NCBI GenBank assembly: GCA_013297925.1
Contig: JAAFJC010000005.1
Span: 1 to 64,000 of the forward strand
Reading direction: 5' to 3'
DNA length: 64,000 nt
Source: Comamonadaceae bacterium
GTDB lineage: Bacteria; Pseudomonadota; Gammaproteobacteria; Burkholderiales; Burkholderiaceae_C
Shown here: positions 17,661 through 24,895 of the stretch, in pieces
How the letters are laid out: every line of letters begins with the position of its first letter
Numbering within the stretch: the stretch's first letter is position 1
Program-made: the position numbers and the translations under genes
Notes under the pieces: model-generated
Told to the model about the DNA's origin: nothing
Database searches by the model: none
What the model saw: the letters and a program-made list of their open reading frames with translations, nothing else

Positions 17661-18047
17661 TCAAACCAATAAAGAGAGCCCCGCCACGAAGAGCGCCAAA
17701 GACAATAAAGTCGCTGAAATGGCAATTGAGCGAAGGGCAGTCATCAAATCCGCTGCCAATGCGCCATGCGCGGCGCTGGCCAATTGAAATTCAAAGCCCG
17801 CGCGAGCCAGCTTCACAATTGCCACCAAAGCCGCTGCCGTGCTTACGGCCAAGATTAAGGCCAAAGTGATCACAAACCAGCGGTGATGCAAATGCGCTGT
17901 GGCTAACACGCCCATCAACGCCACCATAGCGGCTGAGGCCAACACACTGGCCGCCATCATGGCATTGCGCAGCGTTTGCACCGCCAAAATATCGCCACCG
18001 GGACGGCTGGCCATGCTGGCCAACCAGTCTTGCAGGGAGGTTGTCAT
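17661..18047 (-). CDS. Small membrane protein, DUF599-like
   Basis: From the ATG at 18047 this gives 128 residues. It has a short polar start (TTSLQDWLASMASRPGGDILAVQTLRN), then three or four hydrophobic segments (about 30-50, 58-82, 105-128). The QTLRNAMMAASVLASAAM stretch recalls the DUF599 family of unknown function, but this is a weak match from memory. It is the last gene of a minus-strand run with two YeeE/YedE-type genes, 13 bp after the second. It may therefore be expressed with the persulfide/sulfur locus. No function is assigned. Confidence 0.6.
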   Translation of the reverse strand: MTTSLQDWLASMASRPGGDILAVQTLRNAMMAASVLASAAMVALMGVLATAHLHHRWFVITLALILAVSTAAALVAIVKLARAGFEFQLASAAHGALAADLMTALRSIAISATLLSLALFVAGLSLLV

Positions 18048-18060
18048 CACATAGGCTCTC

Positions 18061-18522
18061 TCAAACCAGCCACTTCTTCGCAGCCCACATGCCCACCAGC
18101 ATAGCCGCGCAGAAGGCCAACACGTCAACGCCTCCCACAAAAAGAGAAGCGAGCGCTGGGCCAGGGCAATAGCCTGCCAAGCCCCAGCCGATGCCAAACA
18201 ACACGCCGCCCATGACGAGCTTGCCATCCACATCGTTGCGCTTGGGCAAATGAAAGGCGTTGTCAAACCAAGGCTTGCCGCTGGCATGTGTGCGGGCAGG
18301 CGTGATGGCAAATGCGATCAACGTCACCATGAGCGCGCCGCCCATCACCAAAGCCAACGAAGGATCCCAATAGCCCGGCGCGGCTTGCCAAGAAATTCCT
18401 TGCTGCAAACCCATCACATTGAGAAAGCCCAACACCTTGGCAGGCTGCGTCATGCCCGAGAGCACCAGGCCCAAGGCAAACAGCAGGCCAGCTGCGAAAG
18501 AAATCATGTTTTTAGTAGTCAT
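18061..18522 (-). CDS. YeeE/YedE family membrane protein, DUF6691 type (PmpB-like half)
   Basis: This 153-residue protein has about four membrane segments. It carries the family patterns LVLSGMTQPAKVLGFLN (9-35 region) and GIGWGLAGYCPGPALASL with a conserved cysteine. YeeE/YedE proteins move sulfur species such as thiosulfate or sulfide-derived sulfur across the inner membrane; in many bacteria they occur as a pair of short halves, as here. The ATG at 18522 has an AGGAG ribosome binding site which, notably, lies in a family C repeat. It is 22 bp downstream of the partner half and shares the divergent promoter region with the CstR-like repressor gene. Substrate is inferred from context. Confidence 0.85.
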   Translation of the reverse strand: MTTKNMISFAAGLLFALGLVLSGMTQPAKVLGFLNVMGLQQGISWQAAPGYWDPSLALVMGGALMVTLIAFAITPARTHASGKPWFDNAFHLPKRNDVDGKLVMGGVLFGIGWGLAGYCPGPALASLFVGGVDVLAFCAAMLVGMWAAKKWLV

Positions 18523-18527
18523 TTTGT

Positions 18528-18574
18528 GCTCCTGCCGGCATCAATTAAGCGCGAGCAGCTATGAATTGCATAGC
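18528..18574 (-). repeat. Family C repeat forming a gene junction between the two YeeE/YedE genes
   Basis: On the minus strand it reads GCTAT-gcaattc-ATAGC, TGCTCGCGCT, GATGCCGGCAGGAGC. It encodes the last codons of the upstream gene (ending AMQFIAARA) and its TAA stop, and its AGGAGC end is the ribosome binding site of the downstream gene. Confidence 0.85.
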
Positions 18575-18985
18575 AGTCACTGTAGCAACACCTGCGCCCA
18601 TGAAGCTGAGGGTGGCCACCAAAGAGCGCGCTGAGCGCCGCCCCAAGCCACACACGCCGTGCCCACTGGTGCAGCCCGATCCCATCACCGTGCCCACGCC
18701 CACCAACAAGCCGGCTGCAACCAGCAGCGGCCAAGGCCGCGCGGCAGCGGCTGGCGGCGCGATCCAAGCAAACGCTGCTGCGCCACCCAAGATCAAACCG
18801 AGCAAAAACATCTTTCGCCATCCGCCCGCATCACCTCGCTCGTCTGCGCTCGGCGATAGCGCCGCAGCAGCAATGCCGCTGATCCCAGCCACACGCCCGA
18901 GCGCAGCCAGCAACAGCCATGAAGCCAAGCCAATCAACACACCGCCGCCAAGCGCTTGTAGCGCGGCCATCCAAGAAGCATCCAT
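18545..18985 (-). CDS. YeeE/YedE family membrane protein (PmpA-like half)
   Basis: The ATG at 18985 (MDASWMAALQAL) has a GGAGAAAC ribosome binding site and gives 146 residues; the frame extends 6 codons further without support. There are about four hydrophobic segments. The conserved GTVMGSGCTSGHGVCGLGRRSARSLVAT motif contains two cysteines that in this family are thought to relay sulfur. It pairs with the DUF6691 half immediately downstream. It is divergent from the CstR-like repressor gene with a shared palindrome in between, so it is probably induced by persulfide. Its last residues (AMQFIAARA) and stop codon come from a family C repeat. Confidence 0.88.
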   Translation of the reverse strand: MDASWMAALQALGGGVLIGLASWLLLAALGRVAGISGIAAAALSPSADERGDAGGWRKMFLLGLILGGAAAFAWIAPPAAAARPWPLLVAAGLLVGVGTVMGSGCTSGHGVCGLGRRSARSLVATLSFMGAGVATVTAMQFIAARA

Positions 18986-19017
18986 TTTTGTTTCTCCAAA
19001 CAATCTGTACTACGCTC

Positions 19018-19045
19018 GATTATATACCCCTAGGAGTATATAATC
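19018..19045. promoter_or_regulatory. 28-bp palindrome, likely CsoR/CstR-family operator between divergent genes
   Basis: The left half is GATTATATACCCCT and the right half AGGAGTATATAATC, self-complementary except for one central base pair. The TATACCCC...GGAGTATA layout is typical of CsoR-family operators. It ends 7 bp before the start codon of the repressor gene and lies 33 bp upstream of the YeeE/YedE gene start, so one site could control both directions. Confidence 0.8.
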
Positions 19046-19052
19046 CAGACCC

Positions 19053-19298
19053 ATGAGCCAACTGATTGATCCTGATAAAAAACGCCAAATGATGCAGCGC
19101 TTGGCACGCGTGGAAGGGCAGATTCGCGGCGTGCAAAAGCTGATTGAGCAAGAGCAAGATTGCGAAAAAATCGCCCAGCAACTCAGCGCCGCACGCAAGG
19201 CCTTGGATAAATCTTTTTTCCAAATGGTGGCCTGCATGATGGAGCAAGGTGATCTGCCGCCGCAAGATATTGCAAAAATGTTGGCTAAATTTTCTTGA
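19053..19298 (+). CDS. cstR: CsoR/FrmR-family repressor, CstR-like persulfide sensor
   Basis: This 81-residue all-helical protein shows the family core RLARVEGQIRGVQKLIEQEQDCEKIAQQLSAARKALDKSF. Cys37 is the first ligand position. At the place where copper sensors have His and FrmR also has His, this protein has Cys61 (MVACMMEQ). A two-cysteine pair with no histidine is the CstR signature: such repressors form di- to tetrasulfide bridges on exposure to persulfide and leave DNA. The gene starts next to a 28-bp palindrome and its end nearly joins the persulfide dioxygenase-rhodanese gene, which strongly supports a sulfur role over copper or formaldehyde. Confidence 0.85.
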   Translation: MSQLIDPDKKRQMMQRLARVEGQIRGVQKLIEQEQDCEKIAQQLSAARKALDKSFFQMVACMMEQGDLPPQDIAKMLAKFS

Positions 19299-19315
19299 TA
19301 TTTCAAGGCATACCG

Positions 19316-20464
19316 ATGCACACCCCTATTCAACTCTTCGACCCCGCCTCCAGCACCTACACCTATCTGATCTGGGATGAAGCCAGCTTCGAGGCGATCA
19401 TCATCGATCCTGTGGATACTCAGCTCCAGCGCGATTTAGTCGTCATCAGTGAACGCGGCCTCAAGCTCAAATACATCGTAGAAACGCATGCCCATGCCGA
19501 CCACATCACCAGCGCCGCGCAGCTCATTGAGCTGACCGGTGCGCAAGCGGCCACGCCCGCTGGCTGCGGCATCAAGCCCTCAGCGATTCAACTGCAAGAC
19601 GGGCAAGTGCTGCAATTCGGTGGCGAGAGCTTCAAGGCATTGCACACCCCCGGCCACACAGCGGGCAGCATGAGCTTTGTCTGGCGCGATCATGTCTTCA
19701 CGGGCGATACGCTGCTGATTGGCGGCTGTGGTCGCACTGATTTTCAATCGGGCAGCGCCGCAGCGCTTTACCGCAGCCTCACTCAAGTGCTATTGAATCT
19801 GCCCGATCACACCACGGTGTGGCCAGGCCATGATTACAAAGGGCAAACGCATTCAAGCATCGCGCAAGAAAAAATCAGCAATCTACGCTTGATCGTCGAT
19901 GGCCGCTTGCGCACAGAAGCCGAATTCATCACCTTGATGGATGGTCTGCAACTGCCGCGCCCCAAGCGCATCGACGAAGCTGTGCCCGCGAACTTAAGCC
20001 TCGGTGTACGCCATGATGCCTACGAACGGCACGCCGCGCTCACCCAGCCGCAAGTACCCAAACAAGCTGGCTACGCGGGCGACATCTCGCCGCAACTCGC
20101 TTACCAATGGTGGCAAAGCGGTGAGGCCGTGCTGATCGACATTCGCAGTGCAGCCGAGCGCGCCTGGGTCGGCTTCATTCCCAATGTGCCCGGCATCGAA
20201 TTCAAAATCTGGCCGGGCATGGCGATCAATCCTGAGTACGAAGCGCAGCTACAGGCCGCGATGCAAGGCAAACCCAAAGGCAGCAAAGTCATGCTCCTGT
20301 GCCGCTCAGGCATTCGCTCCATCCCTGCCGCGCAGCGCGCACAAGCGCTCGGCTTTGAGGCCTACAACATCTTGGAAGGCTTTGAAGGCGACCCAGATGC
20401 GCAGGCGCATCGCAACACCGTAGGCGGCTGGAGGGCGCGTGGCCTGCCTTGGGCGCAGAACTAG
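19316..20464 (+). CDS. Persulfide dioxygenase-rhodanese fusion (metallo-beta-lactamase fold)
   Basis: From the ATG at 19316 the protein has 382 residues; a TTG 7 codons upstream also opens the frame. The N-terminal domain has the MBL motif H58-A-H60-A-D62-H63, then TPGHTAGS (His114), GDTLLIGGCGRTDFQ (Asp131) and PGHDY (His172), the iron site of ETHE1-type persulfide dioxygenases. The C-terminal rhodanese domain (about 262-375) carries the active-site loop LLCRSGIRS with Cys329. Such fusions (PRF/CstB-like) oxidise glutathione or coenzyme persulfide to sulfite and combine it with sulfane sulfur as thiosulfate. Adjacent to the CstR-like gene, it forms a sulfide detoxification unit. Confidence 0.92.
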   Translation: MHTPIQLFDPASSTYTYLIWDEASFEAIIIDPVDTQLQRDLVVISERGLKLKYIVETHAHADHITSAAQLIELTGAQAATPAGCGIKPSAIQLQDGQVLQFGGESFKALHTPGHTAGSMSFVWRDHVFTGDTLLIGGCGRTDFQSGSAAALYRSLTQVLLNLPDHTTVWPGHDYKGQTHSSIAQEKISNLRLIVDGRLRTEAEFITLMDGLQLPRPKRIDEAVPANLSLGVRHDAYERHAALTQPQVPKQAGYAGDISPQLAYQWWQSGEAVLIDIRSAAERAWVGFIPNVPGIEFKIWPGMAINPEYEAQLQAAMQGKPKGSKVMLLCRSGIRSIPAAQRAQALGFEAYNILEGFEGDPDAQAHRNTVGGWRARGLPWAQN

Positions 20465-20518
20465 TGATTTCAGTTCGATTGAGGCGCAGACTGTTGTGAT
20501 GCAGCTGAAGACCCGCGC

Positions 20519-20887
20519 CTAAAAATCCAGGGGCTTGAGGTTGTAGGCCGTTTGCCAATGCACCACGCCGTCTTGCTCAACGAGAGCGATCTTTACCAAG
20601 CCTCCTCGGCAAGGGCCGCCGCCGCATTCGCCTGTATCGGGCTTGTAGGCCGCGCCGTGCGTAGAGCAGAGCAGCCACTTTCCAGAGTCATCAAAAAACT
20701 GCCCGGGCTGCCAATCCATTTCCATCGCCACATGGGTGCAGCGGTTCAGATACGCATGCACCGCGCCTTGGAAGCGGATGGCAAATGCCGTGCAGGTCTG
20801 CCCGGCGAAGTTCACGTCAAAGGGCACAGCCTTGCCGCCGCTCAGCAGATCGGCGCTGTTGCAGATGGGAATGATTTCTTCAGACAT
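20519..20887 (-). CDS. Rieske [2Fe-2S] domain protein
   Basis: The ATG at 20887 (MSEEIIPICN) gives 122 residues; an upstream extension is not needed. The two cluster motifs are C-T-H (NRCTHVAMEMDW) and C-STHG-A (LLCSTHGAAYKPDTGECGGGPC), which bind a 2Fe-2S centre through two cysteines and two histidines. Small stand-alone Rieske proteins act as ferredoxins or as uncharacterised redox partners. It is 5 bp downstream of the HAD phosphatase on the minus strand, a pairing I associate with Burkholderiales genomes, but no joint function is known to me. Confidence 0.88.
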   Translation of the reverse strand: MSEEIIPICNSADLLSGGKAVPFDVNFAGQTCTAFAIRFQGAVHAYLNRCTHVAMEMDWQPGQFFDDSGKWLLCSTHGAAYKPDTGECGGGPCRGGLVKIALVEQDGVVHWQTAYNLKPLDF

Positions 20888-20892
20888 ATGTT

Positions 20893-21576
20893 TCAAGCGT
20901 TGACTAACAACCAATCATGCAGCTGTTGCATGCTGTGCGCCACAAACAATGGCGAATATGGTGCAAACTCTTCATGCGCATGCGCGCCAAAGCTCACGCC
21001 TACGCTTGCCACACCCGCATTGCGCGCGAGCAGCAAATCATGCGTGGTGTCGCCAATCATCAGCATGCGCTCGGGCTTCACATCCAGCTGCTCCATCAGC
21101 TCATGCAGCATCTGCGGATCAGGCTTTCCAGCGGTCTGATCTGCGGTGCGTGTGGCATCAAACAGAGCGCTTAACTTCACACCTTGTAGCTCCCGCTGCA
21201 GCACATCATCCAAGCCTCGCCGAGATTTCCCCGTCGCCACAGCCAGCTTGTGTCCTTGCGCTTGCAAAGCAAGCAACATCTGCATCGTGCCTGGGAAGAA
21301 ATGGATGTCGTCCACATGCAGCGCCCACTGCTGGCGATAAGCCTCGCCCAAGGCTGGATACTTTTCTTTCGGCACATCCGGCGCAGCATGCGCCAGCGCT
21401 TGCATCAGCCCCAAGCCAATCACATAAGAAGCCTGCAAGTCAGTCGGCACCGTGCCACCCACCTCCTTCACCGCCCCCTGAATGCAGCGCACGATGATCG
21501 CTGTCGAATCAAACAGCGTGCCATCCCAATCGAAGGTGATGCAATCGAAGCGGCGCGGTTTGGTTGGTGAATTCAT
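20893..21576 (-). CDS. HAD-IA family phosphatase, phosphoglycolate phosphatase-like
   Basis: The chosen ATG at 21576 (MNSPTKPRRFDCITFDWDGT) gives 227 residues; a longer frame from 21594 is less likely. HAD motif I is FDWDGTLFDS, motif II VATGKSRRGLDD, motif III around GKPDPQML, and motif IV MIGDTTHDLLLARNAG. A helical cap (about 30-95) places it in subfamily IA with Gph and related phosphatases. Substrate cannot be read from sequence; phosphoglycolate or another small phosphate ester is possible. It is followed after 5 bp by the Rieske gene and is divergent from alkA. Confidence 0.85.
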   Translation of the reverse strand: MNSPTKPRRFDCITFDWDGTLFDSTAIIVRCIQGAVKEVGGTVPTDLQASYVIGLGLMQALAHAAPDVPKEKYPALGEAYRQQWALHVDDIHFFPGTMQMLLALQAQGHKLAVATGKSRRGLDDVLQRELQGVKLSALFDATRTADQTAGKPDPQMLHELMEQLDVKPERMLMIGDTTHDLLLARNAGVASVGVSFGAHAHEEFAPYSPLFVAHSMQQLHDWLLVNA

Positions 21577-21649
21577 TCTGAGATTATCAAGCAAGTCGCG
21601 TGTCCGAAAACGGCTAGATTCATAGCCTCATCGGCGTATCATTGCCCAC

Positions 21650-23254
21650 ATGCTTTCCCATCCCATTGATTCCGATGCTTGCTATCTCGCCCTCAAAAGC
21701 CGCGATGCGCGCTTTGATGGGCAGTTTTTTACGGGCGTAACATCGACGGGGATTTACTGCCGGCCCGTGTGCCGCGTGAAAGCGCCTAAGCGGGAGAATT
21801 GCCAGTTTTATGCGCATGCGGCGCAGGCTGAGAGCGCGGGATTTCGGCCTTGCTTGCGCTGCCGGCCTGAGCTTGCGCCGCTGCGCAATGAGCCGGTGTG
21901 GAGCACGGAAGATGCCTCCAAAATGCTGGCTTCGCAGGCCGTGAAATTGCTGGGTGATGCGGCGCTTGCTGGGGATGACAGCTCGGTGGCGCAGATTGCG
22001 GCGCAAGTGGGCGTGAGCGAGCGTCATTTGCGGCGCATCGTGGAAGCGCATTTAGGCGTCAGCCCGCTGCAGTATTTGCAAACGCGGCGCTTGCTGGCAG
22101 CCAAAGCTTTGCTCACGGATACTCAGCTTCCTATCGCGGATGTGGCGCTTTCCAGCGGCTTTGGCAGCCTGCGCCGCTTCAATGCCGCTTTCTCCGAGCA
22201 TTACGGCATGCCGCCCACACGCTTGCGCAAGCAAGGTAGCGAGCCCAGAATCACCATGCCGCAAGAGCATGGAAGCATCCAGATTCAGCTCGGATTTCGC
22301 CCACCTTACGATGCAGATGCGCTCATGAGCTTCTGGCGAGAGAGGCAACTCGATACTATGGAATTCATAGCGCCTTGCGCAGAATCTATGCCGGCGAGTA
22401 GCCATTTTTCTTCCAAAAATGAGTCACGCGGTTTGATCCGAAGCCTCTGCGTTGCACATCAAGGCCGCTGGCTTTCGGGCTGGCTGCGATGCAGCCTTGA
22501 TCTGGAGAAAAATCTGCTCCGCGTACGCATGAGCGAAGCCTTTGCGCCTGCGCTGCCCCTGCTGACCCAACGGCTGCGCGCAGCCTTTGATCTCGATGCT
22601 GATCCGGCGGCAGTTGATGCTGCGTTGCACTCATCATTTGACGCGGGCGATGGTATGCGTGTGCCCGGCAGCTTAGATGGTTTTGAAATTGCGGTGCGCG
22701 CGATTCTTGGCCAGCAAGTCACAGTCGCAGCGGGGCGCACGTTCACCCAGCGCGTGCTGCAAACTTTTGGTGAACCCATTCAAACGCCTTGGCCGCAGAT
22801 CACGCGCTGCTTTCCCACGCCGCAGATCCTCGCGCAAGCCACGCCCGAGAGCTTCGGCGCTTTAGGCATCGTCAAGCAACGGCAAGCCGCGTTGATCGCT
22901 ATCTCTCGCGCTGTGGCTAGCGGTGAGCTGAATTTGAATTCACCACCGAATCCTTTGAGAGTGATTGAGCAATTGCAAGAGCATCCCGGCATCGGCGAAT
23001 GGACGGCCAACTACATCGCCATGCGCGCGCTGCGCTGGCCCGATGCATTCCCAGCTGGCGATATCGCTTTGCACAACGCACTGGGCTTGCGCGATGAGAA
23101 GAGCCCCACGAAACGCGCAAAACTCGCCGAAGCCGCCTCGCAAGCCTGGCGGCCTTGGCGTAGCTATGCAGTATTTCGCATCTGGGCAGGTCTGCATCGC
23201 TCATCTAATCACTCCCAATTTGATAGCTGCTCGCGCAATAAATACCTTGGCTAG
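21650..23254 (+). CDS. alkA: Ada-type regulatory domain fused to AlkA 3-methyladenine DNA glycosylase
   Basis: This 534-residue fusion has three parts. The N-terminal Ada zinc domain has Cys37, Cys41, Cys68 and Cys71 (IYCRPVCRV, PCLRCRPE); Cys37 is the likely methylphosphotriester acceptor. An AraC-type HTH pair follows (about 95-200, LGVSPLQYLQTRRLLAAK and IADVALSSGFGSLRRFNAAF). The AlkA glycosylase is at about 215-515, with the helix-hairpin-helix LQEHPGIGEWTANYIAMRAL and catalytic Asp in WPDAFPAGD. It would sense methyl damage, activate transcription and excise alkylated bases. Two family C repeats are included: residues about 236-251 inside AlkA_N and the final 14 residues. Ogt follows after 19 bp. 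Confidence 0.93.
   Translation: MLSHPIDSDACYLALKSRDARFDGQFFTGVTSTGIYCRPVCRVKAPKRENCQFYAHAAQAESAGFRPCLRCRPELAPLRNEPVWSTEDASKMLASQAVKLLGDAALAGDDSSVAQIAAQVGVSERHLRRIVEAHLGVSPLQYLQTRRLLAAKALLTDTQLPIADVALSSGFGSLRRFNAAFSEHYGMPPTRLRKQGSEPRITMPQEHGSIQIQLGFRPPYDADALMSFWRERQLDTMEFIAPCAESMPASSHFSSKNESRGLIRSLCVAHQGRWLSGWLRCSLDLEKNLLRVRMSEAFAPALPLLTQRLRAAFDLDADPAAVDAALHSSFDAGDGMRVPGSLDGFEIAVRAILGQQVTVAAGRTFTQRVLQTFGEPIQTPWPQITRCFPTPQILAQATPESFGALGIVKQRQAALIAISRAVASGELNLNSPPNPLRVIEQLQEHPGIGEWTANYIAMRALRWPDAFPAGDIALHNALGLRDEKSPTKRAKLAEAASQAWRPWRSYAVFRIWAGLHRSSNHSQFDSCSRNKYLG
22355..22403 (+). repeat. Family C repeat copy inside alkA
   Basis: ACTAT-ggaattc-ATAGC, CTTGCGCAG, TCTATGCCGGCGAGTAGCC matches the consensus almost completely. 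It is in-frame at about residues 236-251 (TMEFIAPCAESMPAS). Confidence 0.9.
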
Positions 23255-23256
23255 CA
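23211..23256 (+). repeat. Family C repeat copy forming the alkA C-terminus
   Basis: ACTCC-caatttg-ATAGC, TGCTCGCGCA, CTTGGCTAGC resembles the consensus. It encodes the last residues of AlkA (SQFDSCSRNKYLG) and contains the stop codon. Confidence 0.75.
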
Positions 23257-23273
23257 CCTGAAAAGGCTTAAAA

Positions 23274-23798
23274 ATGATCTCTGCTCACACGCCGCATCTT
23301 CTGCATAGCTTCCCCTCGCCTCTAGGCCCGCTCTGGCTCTCTGCTTCAGATCAAGGTTTGAGTGGCCTCTGGTTTGGCGAGCAAAAGCATCTTCCCGATT
23401 TCGATGACAAAAAGCGCTTCACTCTGGCTGAGCATCGCTACATGCAAGCGGCGATGGAGCAGCTCACACGCTACTTCGCTGGAGAGATGAAGCGCCAAGA
23501 CTTCAGCTTCGGCAAAGCGCTGCCGCTCGATCTGAACCAAGGCACAGCTTTTCAGCAAAGCGTATGGCAAGCTCTGCTGCGTATCCCCATGGGTGGCTCA
23601 AGCACTTATGGCGAAATTGCAGCCAATATCAACAACCCAGCCGCTGTGCGCGCCGTCGGCGCAGCAGTCGGCCGCAATCCCATCGGCATCCTCGTCCCCT
23701 GCCATCGCGTGCTCGGCAAAGACGGCTCTTTGACTGGCTATGCAGGCGGGCTAGACAAAAAGATTGAGTTACTTCGGCTGGAGGGGGTGCTGATTTGA
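23274..23798 (+). CDS. ogt: Methylated-DNA--protein-cysteine methyltransferase
   Basis: This 174-residue protein has the O6-alkylguanine transferase active site ILVPCHRV with acceptor Cys143, preceded by the helix-turn-helix pattern FQQSVWQALLRIPMGGSSTYGEIAANI and AVGAAVGRNPIG, and followed by GSLTGYAGG. It moves the methyl group from O6-methylguanine to its own cysteine in a suicide reaction. It lies 19 bp downstream of alkA on the same strand, so the two form an alkylation-damage operon; the Ada-like N-terminus of AlkA would regulate both. Length is normal for Ogt. Confidence 0.95.
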   Translation: MISAHTPHLLHSFPSPLGPLWLSASDQGLSGLWFGEQKHLPDFDDKKRFTLAEHRYMQAAMEQLTRYFAGEMKRQDFSFGKALPLDLNQGTAFQQSVWQALLRIPMGGSSTYGEIAANINNPAAVRAVGAAVGRNPIGILVPCHRVLGKDGSLTGYAGGLDKKIELLRLEGVLI

Positions 23799-23815
23799 AG
23801 CCTTCCTGCAAACTT

Positions 23816-23979
23816 CCGGACGCGAAAAGCGCGAAAGTTACGCGATAGACACGAAAAACTCCGATGAAACTGCATCAATCCAAACCGGCTTTTCATGAAT
23901 CGTCGCATGCGCCTGTGTTAGTTTCACGTGGCTGATTTTTCTTTCTTGGTTTCATCTTTTTTGCGTCTTTCGCGTCCGG
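23816..23979. repeat. Family A palindromic intergenic repeat, copy 2 (164 bp)
   Basis: The ends are CCGGACGCG at 23816 and CGCGTCCGG ending at 23979, with GCGAAAGTTACGCG inside facing TTGCGTCTTTCGCG. This copy is the most diverged of the four (CGCGAAA units instead of CGCAGA). It occupies most of the 212-bp gap between ogt and the EamA gene. Confidence 0.75.
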
Positions 23980-24010
23980 TCTTAAATCTCCTCCTCTGCC
24001 AACCAACACC

Positions 24011-24895
24011 ATGCCAGTCGCCATCGAATTCATCCTCCTCGCCGCCATCTGGGGCGCATCTTTCTTGCTGATGAAGCTAGGCGCAGCAGACTTTGGCCCT
24101 TTCCTCACCGCCTTCCTGCGCGTGCTGCTGGCCTCTTTGTTTTTGCTCCCCTTGCTCGTCTTGCGCGGTCAGTTCGATGCGCTTAAGAAAAATTACAAGA
24201 CCATCCTCTTCGTCGGCATGCTCAACAGCGGCATCCCTTTTGCACTCTTCTCATTTGCTGTGCTTCACATCAGCACAGGCTTGTCTTCTATATTGAATGC
24301 CACCGTGCCGCTCTGGGGCGCGCTCGTGGCTTGGATGTGGTTGAAGGACAAACCTGTCAGCTCGCGCATCCTTGGCCTCGCTATTGGCTTCGCGGGAGTT
24401 GCCGCACTCTCTTGGGACAAAGCCACTTTCAAAGAAGGTGCAGCCATACCCGGTTTGGCGGTGCTCGCTTGCTTGCTTGCTACCCTCTGCTACGGCATCG
24501 CCGCCAGCTTCACCAAGAAATACCTCACAGGCGTGCCGCCGCTGGCCAGCGCAACGGGTAGCCAGATCGGCGCAGCGCTTTTACTCGCTGTGCCGGGCAT
24601 GATGTCTATTCCAGCTCAAGCCCCTGGAATAACTGCATGGGCAGCTATTGTTTTGCTAGCGTTTTTCTGCACCGCTGTGGCCTATATTTTGTATTTCCGC
24701 ATCATCGAACGCGCGGGCCCTGCACGGGCAGTAGCTGTCACGTTCTTGATTCCCGTCTTCGGTGTGGCGTACGGCGCAATTCTCTTGAACGAAAAAATCA
24801 CGCTCACCATGGTCATCTGCGGTGCGATCATTGTTTTGGGCACAGCGCTTTCTACAGGTGTGCTTAAATTTGGGTCAAACAAGACCTCGCCATGA
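24011..24895 (+). CDS. DMT superfamily EamA-type transporter
   Basis: This 294-residue integral membrane protein has ten hydrophobic segments arranged as two EamA repeats. The first starts FILLAAIWGASFLLMKLGA and includes SSILNATVPLWGALVAWMWL; the second ends VFGVAYGAILLNEKITLTMVICGAIIVLGTALSTG. The family exports amino acids or metabolites from the cytoplasm. Its stop overlaps the start of the downstream PLP enzyme by 4 bp (ATGA), so the two are translationally coupled; the transported compound may be linked to that enzyme's hydroxy-amino acid substrate, which is speculation. Residues about 202-217 appear to come from a family C repeat. Confidence 0.9.
   Translation: MPVAIEFILLAAIWGASFLLMKLGAADFGPFLTAFLRVLLASLFLLPLLVLRGQFDALKKNYKTILFVGMLNSGIPFALFSFAVLHISTGLSSILNATVPLWGALVAWMWLKDKPVSSRILGLAIGFAGVAALSWDKATFKEGAAIPGLAVLACLLATLCYGIAASFTKKYLTGVPPLASATGSQIGAALLLAVPGMMSIPAQAPGITAWAAIVLLAFFCTAVAYILYFRIIERAGPARAVAVTFLIPVFGVAYGAILLNEKITLTMVICGAIIVLGTALSTGVLKFGSNKTSP
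24614..24660 (-). repeat. Family C repeat copy inside the EamA gene
   Basis: On the minus strand: GCTAG-caaaaca-ATAGC, TGCCCATGCAG, TATTCCAGGGGCTTGAG. It keeps the hairpin and GCA core but is diverged at the 3' part. It is in-frame. Confidence 0.6.
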
